From assembly GCA_022747635.1 (NCBI GenBank), contig JAKTNV010000010.1, positions 39,084,237 through 39,148,236 of the forward strand: DNA of 64,000 nt. Direction: 5' to 3'. Below, piece after piece: positions 32,036 to 43,300 of this stretch. A program made the position numbers and the translations under genes. This DNA is from Hetaerina americana (lineage: Eukaryota > Arthropoda > Insecta > Odonata > Calopterygidae). Position 1 is the first letter of the stretch. Every line of letters begins with the position of its first letter. The notes beneath the pieces are model-generated. The model searched no databases and was not told where the DNA came from. It saw only the letters and a list, made by a program, of their open reading frames with translations.

Positions 32036-32845
32036 TGACATATTAATCTAGGCACTGTGTGTTTCCAAATGTTCGGAATGTAATGTCAGAGACTGGCTCT
32101 AGGGCCAATTTCATTTAAGTAAACGAAGTGCCGTCACCACGGTTAATTTTGGTCACTAGAAACTCGGATTAAAAGAATCTTTGGAGACTCCTTTCTTCAA
32201 ACAAATAGAAGGGCCCGATTGGTCAATAGAGAAAAATGACCTAATCCCCATGCCCTCGATTTCAGCAGAGACAATGATTTGTCAATGCCGAGAGGAAGCG
32301 AACCTCAACAATTGAGAGTAAATGTCGTATTATCTGCAGTACTTACTCAGTTTAGGTTGGATACACCAATTTAGTATCGCAATGATTCTCTGCCTTTCAT
32401 TTCCTACTGGTGTTGTCTCGTATATTTCAATTCAGAAATGGATTGAATGCGAGTGTGCATTTCCGGGAATTCACAAGATAGGAATTTGTCCTTGTAGAAT
32501 CGATTTCCAATATTGATGGGCATCCCATTAATATTTGAACTCTATAACTGCCCAACATTTGCTCCTTTATCATAGTTCTGCTCATACATAAGCGGTTACT
32601 TGCAGCAATGATTGGGGATTCAGCATGCAATGCATTGTGGAAGCTTGAAATTCATGTCACCCCATCCAAACAAAGACCTTTCTGTAGGGATGAGCTTGTT
32701 TTGTCTCAATTCTTCGGGACGTTACAGTTTTCCAATTTAATTTCAATTTTTCTGTCATCCCATTCCCTTCAGAGCAGTAGTCAAAAACCTTTCCACGTAA
32801 TGATACTTAGTTCTCCATTATTTCTTCCACTGCAGGGCCAGTGAA

Positions 32846-32890
32846 TTGGTGAATAGGCCCTGCTGCAGGGCAGCAGGGCCTATTCACCAA
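32846..32890. other. Perfect 21-bp hairpin with 3-nt loop
   Basis: Arm 32846-32866 (TTGGTGAATAGGCCCTGCTG plus C) is the exact reverse complement of arm 32870-32890; the loop is AGG. Pairing ends abruptly outside the arms. Confidence 0.9.
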
Positions 32891-33256
32891 ATGATTCTAT
32901 CAATTCAAGGTGAAAAGGTTATTAGTATATTAGGATTCACAGGAATAAAATTTTTTAATAGCATATAGATCCAAACATGCTATATTCACAGCCCCATCAA
33001 GATTGCCCTTGCTTACTCAAGTATATTCACTAATTAAGCTAAACGATGACACATACAAGGCCTTCCTAAAATTTCCCACAAATAAGCCTAATAATAAAAA
33101 TTGATATTTCCAGGGCCAGTTATTGCAGCAAATGATGAAAGATTATCTTTTATTGCACCTAAATCCACAAAAAATAAAACAGGTAACTGGTTGTTTAGTG
33201 TACATATTTCTGCAAGCTCTAAAATATGTATTAATCAAACTTATGATTTTGCTGAT

Positions 33257-33262
33257 TTTATT
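33257..33262 (-). terminator. Polyadenylation signal of ATP synthase g
   Basis: AATAAA on the minus strand, about 120 nt after the ATPsynG stop codon, in AT-rich 3' UTR sequence. It is the first canonical signal after the stop. Confidence 0.6.
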
Positions 33263-33380
33263 CCACTGTTCTCATTATATACACTCTAAAAAAATTCACA
33301 TTGCCAACAAAACGGTTGTTCAAAATGTTTACTCGATACTACAGATTCAACATATGGGTCTAATGAAAATGTGTTTCAAT

Positions 33381-33479
33381 TCAAACTTTATAGGCAACAA
33401 TGCTTCTCTTCCCGATACATTCTCCCATAAAGAACCAGAAGCAAACTTCAGCAGTCACCAAGGTATTTAGCCAGGCTTC
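33381..33479 (-). CDS. ATPsynG: ATP synthase g exon 3 with stop codon
   Basis: Acceptor after an A/T-rich tract at TTTGCAG|GAAGCC. Encodes EAWLNTLVTAEVCFWFFMGE and CIGKRSIVAYKV, then TGA at 33383-33381. 'WFF-GE-IGK---GYKV' is the family's C-terminus; Ala replaces the usual Gly before YKV. Confidence 0.96.
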   Translation of the reverse strand, partial: EAWLNTLVTAEVCFWFFMGECIGKRSIVAYKV

Positions 33480-35938
33480 CTGCAAAAAAAAAAGAATAAA
33501 AGTAATAAATGGCAACTTATTGATAGCCCACAAACATGAATCACAACCTGAACTAACTACTCAACACAAAACACCGGTTTCTTTTATGACTTTATAAACT
33601 TACTTTACTGGATTACTAAGAACAGGCCATTAATAGTATGATATACCTAAAACAAGTAATTGAAAACATTTTTTTTCAAAAGATCTTGGTCTTCGGTCAT
33701 GAAAAGGCCTTGATTTAGGATGAGGATTGAAATTAAACCATTTAATAGATGAAATGTTTTTTTTATGCGTGATGTGAACAGTTTCAAAATGCTTTAGATA
33801 AGTACAAGGCACTTAAAGTTTACTTTTGACCCCAAGGGATCATTGGGACATTATTTCAGCAGACCAGATAAAAAATATTATTAAAAATAATAATTTGAAG
33901 TGAGTAACTTATAAAACACCTAAATACTACTTCCCTAAAAAAATTTGCCATCACAATACCAATACAGCACCACAAAAGTTTTGATTATGTTGTCACCTCC
34001 AATTTCATTTGACCACTCTGAATAAATCACAAAAATCTAAGATTCATATCCTAGGTCACTCTTACCTCACGCCCTACGTAGATTTTGCAAGGTATTCTCT
34101 TCAGGAAGGAACAAAGCTATCATGATGGTAGCAAAATAGAATCAACAAGAATACATTTGACAAAGCAATATCGTATAAATTTCTTTCAAATTTGCAATAG
34201 TTTTTAAAACGGCTATGTTGTTCTATTAAGTTTCAGGTACATATTTGAATTCAATTTCGCTGACATTAAATAGCTCCAGAGCCTTCTTTGTAATAAAACT
34301 ACTTATCAAGGCATGAAAAATGACCACGCTTGCGGACATTCAATATGAGAAGTCTAAATATTTCTAGAAAAATTAATTAAAAATTTTCTCATGTGAATCA
34401 ATAAAAAATTTTCCCATGCATTGTAACCGGAGATGCAATATCAATGACGACTTATATGGTGAGGAAAATTGGTCAATGAAAAAGTTATAAATATTCTACC
34501 AGATGAGAAAATTCTTAATTCTATCTAAGTATTTATCTGATTTCAAAGTTCATTCATATACTATTTGAGTATCTTCCCAAAGGTCACACAAACAACAATG
34601 CCATGATACACCAGTGATTCGCCACGATCCTTAGCTTTCAACCATTTTTCATGATACCAGAAAAGTATGGAATGCCCTGTGGGTGCATTTTCTTACCCGG
34701 ACTGTAAGCTGCTTCCACTTCCCGGTTCGAAAACCTGACATAAGCCTTTGGATTCCGGAGCGAATCTGGGGGATCTCTGCTGGGGTTGGCGGGGCAAGTT
34801 CTACTTTGGCGTACTTCAGGAAAGTCTGGAATTTTGGTTGGGCATCGTCCAAGAGAGCTATAAAAAAAGAATTAAAATGCAATTCTAGAATTTGTGAAAA
34901 ATTGTCTGGGTAAATATTTATATAAAGTAATGTCTTCCTAAAACCAAATTCGCCATAAAATGTAACTTAATGGGATATAATAGATTAACTTTTTAACTAT
35001 TCAAAAACGCTATATTAGAAGAACTGCCAAATTAAGCGCGTCTTAGGGTAGAAGTGCAGTGTTGGTGCACAGCACTAACATTCACTTGCCGGATAACTGA
35101 GACACAAAATCCATTTTCTGTGGTTACGTAGTAAATAATATTCAGGTATTCTAATCAACTTGGAACCTTATCCAAAACTAGTTTCATGACTTCGGCAACA
35201 TCACAAAATAATGCTTCGCCATTAAATTTTCGGATTTAATCTTATTAACTTTCCCAAGATATATATAGCTATTAAAAAAGTTGCCATGAAATTGACATTA
35301 TTACTGAAGTAAATTAAATTAACGGATATTAAGACATGAATGTATCAATTAAATAGTAGTTGGCATATTACAAATGTTCAAAATATAACTTCAACGATGA
35401 CGTATGCTCAAACATTAGTTGAAGGCTGCACAACCTCAATCAAAATAATTCTATTGATAATTTACATATCAAGAAATCTTAACAGATTGATGGTTACTAT
35501 AATTACAATGTCATACTATTTTCTAAGAACTTGTATGCTAACCACTTCAACATTACCAGAACAAAATTTAATCAAAATATACCTATTTAATGGCGCTACT
35601 TAAGTCTAAAGGATCACAAAGGGCTGATTAGCATGAAATTTTAATTTCCAAAATAAGCCTTGCATCTCTTGCAACAACCGAAAAAAGATACTAATTCCAT
35701 AACTAGGCTTCCGAGAAAACATTTAAATGAACATTCGTATTCATAAACCCTTGAGATTATGGACTGCTCTAAATGTGACTCTATCGACACTTCTGCCACC
35801 CCCATGCAGAACAATAACAATGGAATGCACAAGCAAATGTACAGGTATTGTCAGCAAATGAATTAGTTCAAATATTTAATTAATACCTTTAATCATCACC
35901 GGCCCTTTGGAGCTCAAACTTTGGATTGCTTTCGCCAT
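33381..35938 (-). CDS. ATPsynG: Mitochondrial ATP synthase subunit g, complete three-exon gene
   Basis: Exons 35938-35887, 34857-34697 and 33479-33381 join to a 103-residue protein, the normal length of metazoan subunit g (ATP5MG). It starts MAKAIQSLSSKGPVMIKALL; the core DAQPKFQTFLKYAKVELAPP then TPAEIPQI is the family signature, followed by TGKWKQLTVR|EAWLNTLVTA and the single membrane helix EVCFWFFMGECIGKRSIVAY KV. Subunit g belongs to the membrane-embedded part of F1Fo ATP synthase in the inner mitochondrial membrane and supports dimer formation. Both introns keep frame (phase 1, then phase 0). It lies upstream of the P5B ATPase in the same orientation; no functional link is implied. Confidence 0.97.
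34697..34857 (-). CDS. ATPsynG: ATP synthase g exon 2
   Basis: Acceptor TTTATAG|CTCTCT, donor GTCCGG|GTAAGA. Encodes LLDDAQPKFQTFLKYAKVEL then APPTPAEIPQIRSGIQRLMS and GFRTGKWKQLTVR, the conserved matrix-side segment of subunit g. Confidence 0.97.
35887..35938 (-). CDS. ATPsynG: ATP synthase g exon 1 (coding part)
   Basis: MAKAIQSLSSKGPVMIK plus one base; donor AAAG|GTATTA. The ATG is in good context (AAAATGG). In-frame ATGs lie upstream without a stop (for example MHDFFSF at about 35977), but the family start MAK/MSK favours this one. A pyrimidine run (TTTTTTCTCGTTCTTC) sits 15-30 nt upstream, so transcription may begin there. Confidence 0.9.
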
Positions 35939-36789
35939 TTTTGCCAGACAAGTGAAGAACGAGAAAAAATCATGCATTGTGGGTCGAGACGTCTTGGATT
36001 GGTCTGCAATACAACGTTGCCAAATGGGTAACATGATTCTCCCATTGCTGTTTAAAGAGGTCAATTCAAATGGCCGATTAACCTTTACATGGCTACAACT
36101 TTATTTAGAATTTAAATCATATCAAATATTTTTGTAATAGATCAGAATTTCAGCTTTTCGTTTTGGATTCATCTTTGCCATCACCATCAGTACCAGTTCG
36201 CATATTCCCAACATGATTTCCATCTCCCATTTTCTTCCACACATCATAAGCTCCTGGTCTGCAGACACACATTCATCAAAGTTCACATATCTTCAGTCAA
36301 ACCCGGCCTTCACGTGCAAGGAAAATGTCCTCATTAATTCCATTTATTTCCATCATCTTTTTCATTCTTCTCCATACACTTACATAAAAGAATAGTCCTT
36401 GAGTAAGAGAGAGTTACTTGGAGCCTCTCCGAAACTGTAATGTGAAGAGTCATTAGAATGTTAATTTTTAATTTGCTCTATTTCCCACATCAATATGACT
36501 CGTAGCCCTTTGCATTAGCTTGTTCTTGATGGCTACTTGAAGCACTTTATTGTACCCAAATAAAATGCTGTAGGACATTTACAATCCTAAAATGGACTGT
36601 TTCAGGAGAAAACTTGAAGGATTACCTATGAATAAGAGAATTTCTCTAACTTGTACACACACTAATGTATCAAGGGATCATAAAATTTCTCTCCAAGTCT
36701 TTGATTTTTTTCATGGTTTAGAGTTGGTGTAACAGGTCATTGATAACTACTTGCATTCTTGAAACAACATTGTTTTCATGGACTAAACA

Positions 36790-37005
36790 ATGGAAATGGG
36801 CGCTATTTTGTCAAAACCACCAATTTTTTGGGCAGTAATATTTTGTAATTCCTTTGGTTTTTTCCCTCTCTGGCAGCTCTCTCCTTTCTGCCAATATGTG
36901 GTCTGGCATGCCAGAGTAAAATAGATCATATTCATCAGCAGCATAGGTATCCTGTGCCTTGCATCCCACGAATGTCTTCAAAAGCTTTTCAAATAAGAGT
37001 ACCAT
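36790..37005 (-). mobile_element. pogo/Tigger-like transposase fragment
   Basis: Minus-strand frame reads DTYAADEYDLFYSGMPDHIL and AERRELPEREKTKGITKYYC. This matches the DDE-domain start of pogo/jerky-type transposases ('--NADETGLFY--LPDKTLA-KGE---GGKKSKERITVLLC'), with the first catalytic Asp in ADE. Only about 60 residues survive. Confidence 0.6.
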
Positions 37006-37084
37006 TTCCCTTCCTAGCCAGCTATTTAATGACGAGGCCTAACCGTTATTTGAAGCAAGTGCTGAAACTGTTAGGAGCTGAAAT

Positions 37085-37625
37085 AACAGATCTGTTCAGA
37101 AAGTATGCAACCTTGCAATATTTCAAGAAAAATACCTTACCTTAATATGAGGCCTTTAGCCCCCCTTGAAGCACTCCCCTTAGGACCTCACACACTTATT
37201 CGAGCATCTCTCCCACTTTTCAAAACCATCGGCAAAGTCCATTTTTGGAATGATCATCAGCTTCATGGTTGTATTCTCCTGTATCTTGTCCACCAACTGT
37301 TGGGAAGACTGAGCTTTTGTTTCAGAGTTATAGCCATATGACCCATAGCCTTAAGATCTTTTTTTAGAAAACCTTGGTGAACGTTTGAGCAAGTCCCCTG
37401 CAATTGGAGCCTGAAATTCTTAACATTGAAATGATAAAATAGAATGAGACAAGGCAGCTGATGACCATTTCAAAAAAGTACTTCGCTAGTTGTTTTGAAA
37501 AGTGGAAGAGATGCTGGGATAAGTGTGTGAGGTCCCAAGGGGAGTTCTTTGAAGGGGCCTAAGACCTTATTTTTCTAGGTAGGCTGTATTTCTTGAAATA
37601 TTGCATGGCTGGATCCTTTCTAGAA
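37085..37625. repeat. Long imperfect inverted repeat
   Basis: Left arm 37085-37222 and right arm about 37483-37625 are diverged reverse complements sharing TGCAATATTTCAAGAAA, ACTCCCCTT, GGACCTCACACACTTAT and CCACTTTTCAAAAC, around a ~260-bp centre. The outer end (TCTGTTCAGAAAGTATGCAA) resembles some mariner ends. Probably a foldback element or two inverted transposon ends. Confidence 0.7.
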
Positions 37626-38089
37626 AGACTTTAAATATTCAATGTACATATTTTCAGTTTTGTAGAGGGATTTCTCCTGAATGCTTGTACCAGATATTAT
37701 CACATAAAGAAAAAATTAGACATCTCACTCCATGGTATATCTCACTCTTTGACCATCTTCCTCTTCTTTGCTACTCATATCAGGGTCAAATTACAAGTAT
37801 TAACCATATCATCCTGTTCAGTTGACCATTTAGCTTACCAGGAATGGAATTTAGGGTGATGAGGTGGGTCTAGTTGCTGGTCTAAGTCAGTTATCCTATC
37901 TGATGGCTTTTTCTTTGACTCTTTTATAATATACAGTCATCCTCGTATAGTTCAAACTCAATTCACAGGAAGCAACATGTGAAGTAGAAGTATGAGCACT
38001 TGCAATCCCCTAAGAATTTGTAGTGTTCAAATGGATTTTTAGTCGGGTTACTCTGAGATCACTAACTTGGAAACAATCAAATCTGTTTG

Positions 38090-38490
38090 TTAATTCCAAG
38101 AAATAGCAGTGGGATTAATGCAACAATTCCAGAGTGTAAAAATCATTTGCTTTGCCTGGGATTTGAACCCGGCCTAAGTGTTTAAAAGTTGGCTTTAACC
38201 TCATGGACTGTGGTACGTCACGCACCTTTACGAATGCCAGTGACATTGCATGTACAGTATTTCATCACAACACCTTGTTCCTTTAAAGCCCCCAAAATTT
38301 CAGAGTTTAATAGAATGCCTCGATAGCTTAATTGGCTAAAGCACTCGACCGGACATTGAGGGATCCAAGTCCAAATCCTGGTCAAGGTGTATGATTTTTA
38401 CACTCTGAAATTGTTGCATTGAAATGCATATTAGCGGATGACTCTGTTGAAAGTTACTGTTGCAGCATCTCCCACTATTTCTTTGGAATT
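38090..38490. repeat. Head-to-head pair of repeat family A copies
   Basis: A truncated minus copy (38090-38175, with CAACAATTCCAGAGTGTAAA and a B box) abuts a full plus copy (about 38195-38490) with the stem arms AATTTCAGAGT and ACTCTGAAATT around the tRNA-like module. The plus copy begins GGCTTTAACCTCATGGACTG, matching the outer end of the copy at 54640-54900. Confidence 0.75.
38317..38388 (+). other. tRNA-like module of repeat A (anticodon-position GGA)
   Basis: 72 nt, same cloverleaf as 6509-6580: GCCTCGATAGCTTAATTGGC start, anticodon loop CCGGACA, degenerate T loop (AGTCCAAATCC). The weakened B box suggests it is older or inactive. Confidence 0.5.
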
Positions 38491-38589
38491 AGCAGTGAGA
38501 TGTTAAATTGACCATAAAAAAATAAAGAGCAGAGTCAAAGCTGTTACAGTTTTGGCAATGCTTGGCCTATCTCTTGACTTCTGACTTTT

Positions 38590-38890
38590 ATAACTTTACA
38601 CTGTAGCGAACAGAGAATGTTCATTGTTAAACTCTAGTTGCATAGTCTCAAAGTCTTTAGGCTTTTGATCTAAAATAGACAACCATGAATGGTGTGTCTC
38701 AATAACTGCAGGTTTTTGTCTTTCCCACAAATAATTCCGTTTCACATAATTCATCCTTGACCTTCCTTTGAAATTCTTCCCATCTATACTTCCTTCTAAC
38801 ATGGACTTCAGTAAACTATCATGTCTGAGGATCTGTGGAATTAGTCCCCTCTTCTTCTTTTTGTCTCTTTGTGCCTCTTATTATACAGGT
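38590..38890 (-). mobile_element. LINE 3' tail (RTE-like C-terminus)
   Basis: Minus-strand text RGLIPQILRHDSLLKSMLEG SIDGKNFKGRSRMNYVK matches the C-terminal region of RTE-type LINE proteins ('GHILR-DSLLKT-IEG-IEGKRGRGRPR--Y'). The rest of the element is missing, consistent with 5' truncation. Confidence 0.65.
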
Positions 38891-41800
38891 GCCTCTTATA
38901 GGACATCATGTAGGACCTTATTAAAAAATTTAATTTTTTTACTATTCCATCATTGTATATATTTGCCATGTCAGTCTTCAGCAAAAATAATATCCATCTC
39001 TTTCATGCCAAAAGCAATATTCACTAGTAATAAACTAAAAGCCATCATTTCATCCACGCAAGTTACCATAAATCAGCAACTTCATAAAAAATCCCAATGG
39101 CAATTGGAGTAAGAAGTTATAACACATCACCAGACACATGGAAAATGAGTGATAAATTATGTAGTTTCAAATTGAAACTCAATAACCTCCATCTAATGAA
39201 GTGTTATTATTTTTTGAATATATTTTTAAATGATATGCAGTTGTAAGGCATTATGTTTTAATACATAAAAATAGTCTATATGATATTTTTTAACTATGTT
39301 CATGGTGTTGAAATATACCTGTATTTTGTTATTTTCTTTGCATTTGATGGCTCCTTACCTAGATGATATGTATGGTCAGTGAAAAAGAAAAATATTATAT
39401 TAATACTATTTATCATTAAAATAATTATTATGTCTAGACATGGTGAGTTTAAAAAAGTTTTTCCATTCTCTATGATGAAGGACCATTGGATAGACCACAG
39501 TGGCTATTTTTAATGAAACTATGACAGTCGAACAGGCATCAATTGTGACCCTGGTTTTTCTTTCCCTTTTTATATTTATATATTAGCTAGCTAAAGTTCT
39601 CAATAATTGTGTATTGTGGAGCCATAACTTCATTCAGAATTAATGAAAGCAAGAGAGACTTTGATTTAGTTTCACTTTCTAGGTATTCATTTTTTATGCA
39701 TGACCTGAGACTATCTTACACTACGATAATGGTAAGTTTTTTATCATTTTCTCAAGTTAACCTTCTATATTTGTACTTTGCCCGTTTCACTCTGGTCAGA
39801 AAAGCATCATCATTCGGCTTGTCACCACCTCTCTAACTGGAGTAAGATGGGTAAAATGAAACTTACATAATGGTCAGTTTTAATGAGATTATTTGCCAAA
39901 TTTATCACAAATGTAAATTCTCTATGGCAAAAAGTATTGATTAAATAATACAAGAATGATTTTGAAAAAAATCATAATTACTAATGGTATCTCTTATTGG
40001 GACTTCATATTTCACTTACCACAATGAGAAATTGAAGTACATACACTTCCCTAACCAGTCAATTTTCATCAGTGATCCAGTAGCCATCCCTGGTGAAGAA
40101 TGTGCAAGTAGCACATAGCCATGCAATTCTGATTATTATTGTGACTATTAAGCACAAAGAGAAGAATCACCAATATTTGCCTACTTAGATTTAGCCTATT
40201 GTTCATTCAAACCCTTTTCCAAATATCCAATGAGCCAAAAGTCACTCTCCCTACTTCCCTACTCCCCTTATCTACCCCTGGGGAATGCTGAAACAAACTA
40301 TCATCATTTAGAGAGAGACAAAAAATATGCTCGAATATTATGTAACAAAAATTCTCACGTCATCCATTAACATCTCCCAAGAAAGATAGACATAAATAAG
40401 GCTCTCTTGAAGATATAATTTTCAAAGTTTTGTTAAAAATTTGAAACCTGCTATTGAAGAACCAAAGATGAAGTGATATACTTGGCGAACAGAGAAAAAT
40501 ATGACAAATATTTCTATTCCTATCTTTAGGAAAATACCTTCCTCAAGGTTTTATTTTGTAGGGTAAATAAATGGCGGCTCTCAGGAAGACAAAATGAGCA
40601 CTGCAGAGAGAAAAAGAAACGAAAGGGCATAGAATCGTAATTGCTGTAAATTAATCTAAACAATATCACATTAAAAGGGTGCTCAAGTTTCTTAAGCTTC
40701 TTATCTTACACTCATAGACAATGAAAAATTCTAAGAAAACTGATTTGCAGGGAAAAATGATTTAAATTATTCATGTTTAGACACGAGGGGAATTTTCTGG
40801 AAGTTGCTGGACACCCTTGAAGGATGCATTGAAGTGCATAGAAATTTTCGCGGTGGAAAATAATTACCAACTGATGAATCATGACTGAAGAAGTAATACA
40901 GGAAATTTCTCCAAAAAACTTCGAGAAATTTACAAAAATAATAAAGAAAAATGCCGATTTAAACAATCCAAAAAAGGAGACTCCGTTTGCACTACATAGG
41001 CTTAACCAGACTTAGTGTGAGGGAGTACAGCAGCATTCAAATTTCAAGAATGGGTACGTAATATGCACGTGAGTGCATTTGCTATTCCTTAAATTCATTA
41101 AAAATAACCATTTCACTGGTCACTTAAAATAATCCTTGAAGTATACACTTTGAATCCTGGTGCCCTCATCACTCACCTTCAATAGGCTGCCTTGCCCTTG
41201 TAGCCAATACACAATGGGGTACTTGCCATTCACTCTAACTGCCTAGTTTGGGTTTCCAGTCTATCCTAACTCGCCCAATCCTCGGGGCACAAAGGGTTTT
41301 GGCCCTTTGCCCTGTTTCTCTGCTCCAGGTTCACTCCATCTATGCCCCATTCCCTCACCCCTTCTCCATTTTGCAATTATTCATCAATTGCAATGTCATG
41401 TTTTTGATGCTCAATATCCAATGGTGATGGACTCATGACCTGCATGTTTTATCACGAATTTTTCAGAATGCGGTTATAGCCTAACTATCTGTTGCCCAGA
41501 ATTTCCCCACTTGCTCATAGATTTTTCTAAATAATGTGAATTTCATTAGGATTTAATTCAATGAAGGGTTCAGGAGTAATTGTGAAATCTTAAATGGCAT
41601 TAATTAGTTGGAATTCTTATACAATTAACAAAAGTAATCCAATGACAACCTAGATATCAATTAGGAATATCATAATAATAGGGGGTGGCAATATTGATAA
41701 GAAAGATTAATAATGGCAATAACAGATAAAAAAAGCAAGGACTTACAATTTCATCCCTTGAAAACCGCTTTAGCCATTAGCGCTCTTCCGTGCTCGCATT

Positions 41801-42744
41801 CCTCCTTTCCTTCAGAAATATTTGCTGCCTGGGATATGATGTTTTCTCTTTTCCAAAATATATTCAAAAAAATTATCAACCATCCAAAAAATGCCTCTAC
41901 TACTTATGCTCATTTCCTCTCTGATGAAAAATATTACTAAATGAGGAATTGGTAAGAAGGATCATAACCTGACTGGCATTAGCTCATGTGAAAGTTAAAA
42001 ATGTCCTAATTGTCCATATATTGTTTTTGGAATACATGATTCATTTGATGGAGTTACATTTTCTGACATAAGGTTTACCAAAAATTACTGTAGTGCTGGA
42101 AATGAATCAATAAAAATCTTATCATGGTAATCTTTCATAGGACCAGTTTATTGTTTGTTTGAGAGTTAACATTTTACCATTTTTATCAATATGCTTCACA
42201 ATTTATTTTTAACTTTGGAGATTTATTTGATATGTGGATCTGCATTACAATAATCGTTATCCATCTTTAGGAGTTTTGTAATCCACATAAAAATAATTTA
42301 TCATGAATTAATTAGGTTCTTCAAGCTTCGTTTAGTGGAAAGTAGGTAATACCTATTAGCTCTCATGAATAAATGCATGTACATTAAAAATATGAAGGCA
42401 CTGATTGTTGAGCTGACCCTTATCTCAATTGGAAATCACTTTTATGTCAAGATGGCCATATCTATAGATGGAAGCAAATGACCTCGAGCATCATATCATA
42501 TCTGAAGTAGAAATTAAAAACTGAAGCTATAACAACAAGCCAGTTTTTCTCACCCTCTTTGTGTGGTCAATTGACCGATATCAATCAACCTGTGTCCATA
42601 GGATGATCCATGAAACGATCAGTAAACTGAAATAATGAAGATGCAGTAATTAAAAAATCTACTTCAATTTAAGATGCCATTATGATGACTCACAGCATTT
42701 AAAAAGCAACTTTAAATTAATCTCAATGTCCCTCACCCATTCCA

Positions 42745-43300
42745 TTTATAAGGTTCACACATGTTAGCAAGGGGTGATATTGAGTCATCAAAGTCATCAA
42801 GGTATATTCAAATGGCAAGGTTCTTTACACCATCTGCTCATATCTTAAGCCTGTTCTTTGTGTTTTTGGTCTACTTTCAGCCTCCTATCTTTGCACAGAC
42901 CATCATTTTGTGTCCCTTTTCCTCTACTGTTCCCTTGATAGCCTTTGTTAGTAGACTATTCTGTCTTACCGCTAACCCAATTTAACTTTCCTTTTAAAAT
43001 AGTGTTCAGGAATGTTCTATTATTCCTTATCCTGAATAAAATTTCCTCATTCTTTACTGTCAATCGCTATCTTCCCTCATACTTCTTCCACATCCTCAGC
43101 TCTCAGGCTTTTCATCTCTTTCTCTCCATGGAAGGACCATGTTACCTAACCGTACATCAGAGCAACAACTCCAATCACAAAGAGCATTTGACCAAAGCTC
43201 CAGCTTATGATTCCCTCTAATTACAGCTTTATTTCCCATAGCTATTTTATTTTGGTCTCTACCAAACTCTTCCAATACTCTGGTCAAATACTTTCCGCTT
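42745..43300 (-). mobile_element. LINE 3' remnant (RTE-like)
   Basis: Minus-strand frames show FVIGVVALMYG-VTWSFHGE ('WSVALYG-ETWTL'), then RNNRTFLNTILKRKLNWVSG and SLLTKAI-GTVEGKGTQNDG, the usual order of the RTE C-terminal domain. Stops and frameshifts throughout. Confidence 0.6.

Larger units (their letters stand above)
30029..33256. other. Intergenic region between ATP synthase g and the P5B ATPase
   Basis: Should hold the P5B promoter and any 5' non-coding exon; neither could be located with confidence. It contains an unidentified decayed coding stretch (31370-32035, minus) and a perfect short hairpin (32846-32890). The motif AGTACTCCCTCTAT occurs at about 31006 and 31207. Confidence 0.6.
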
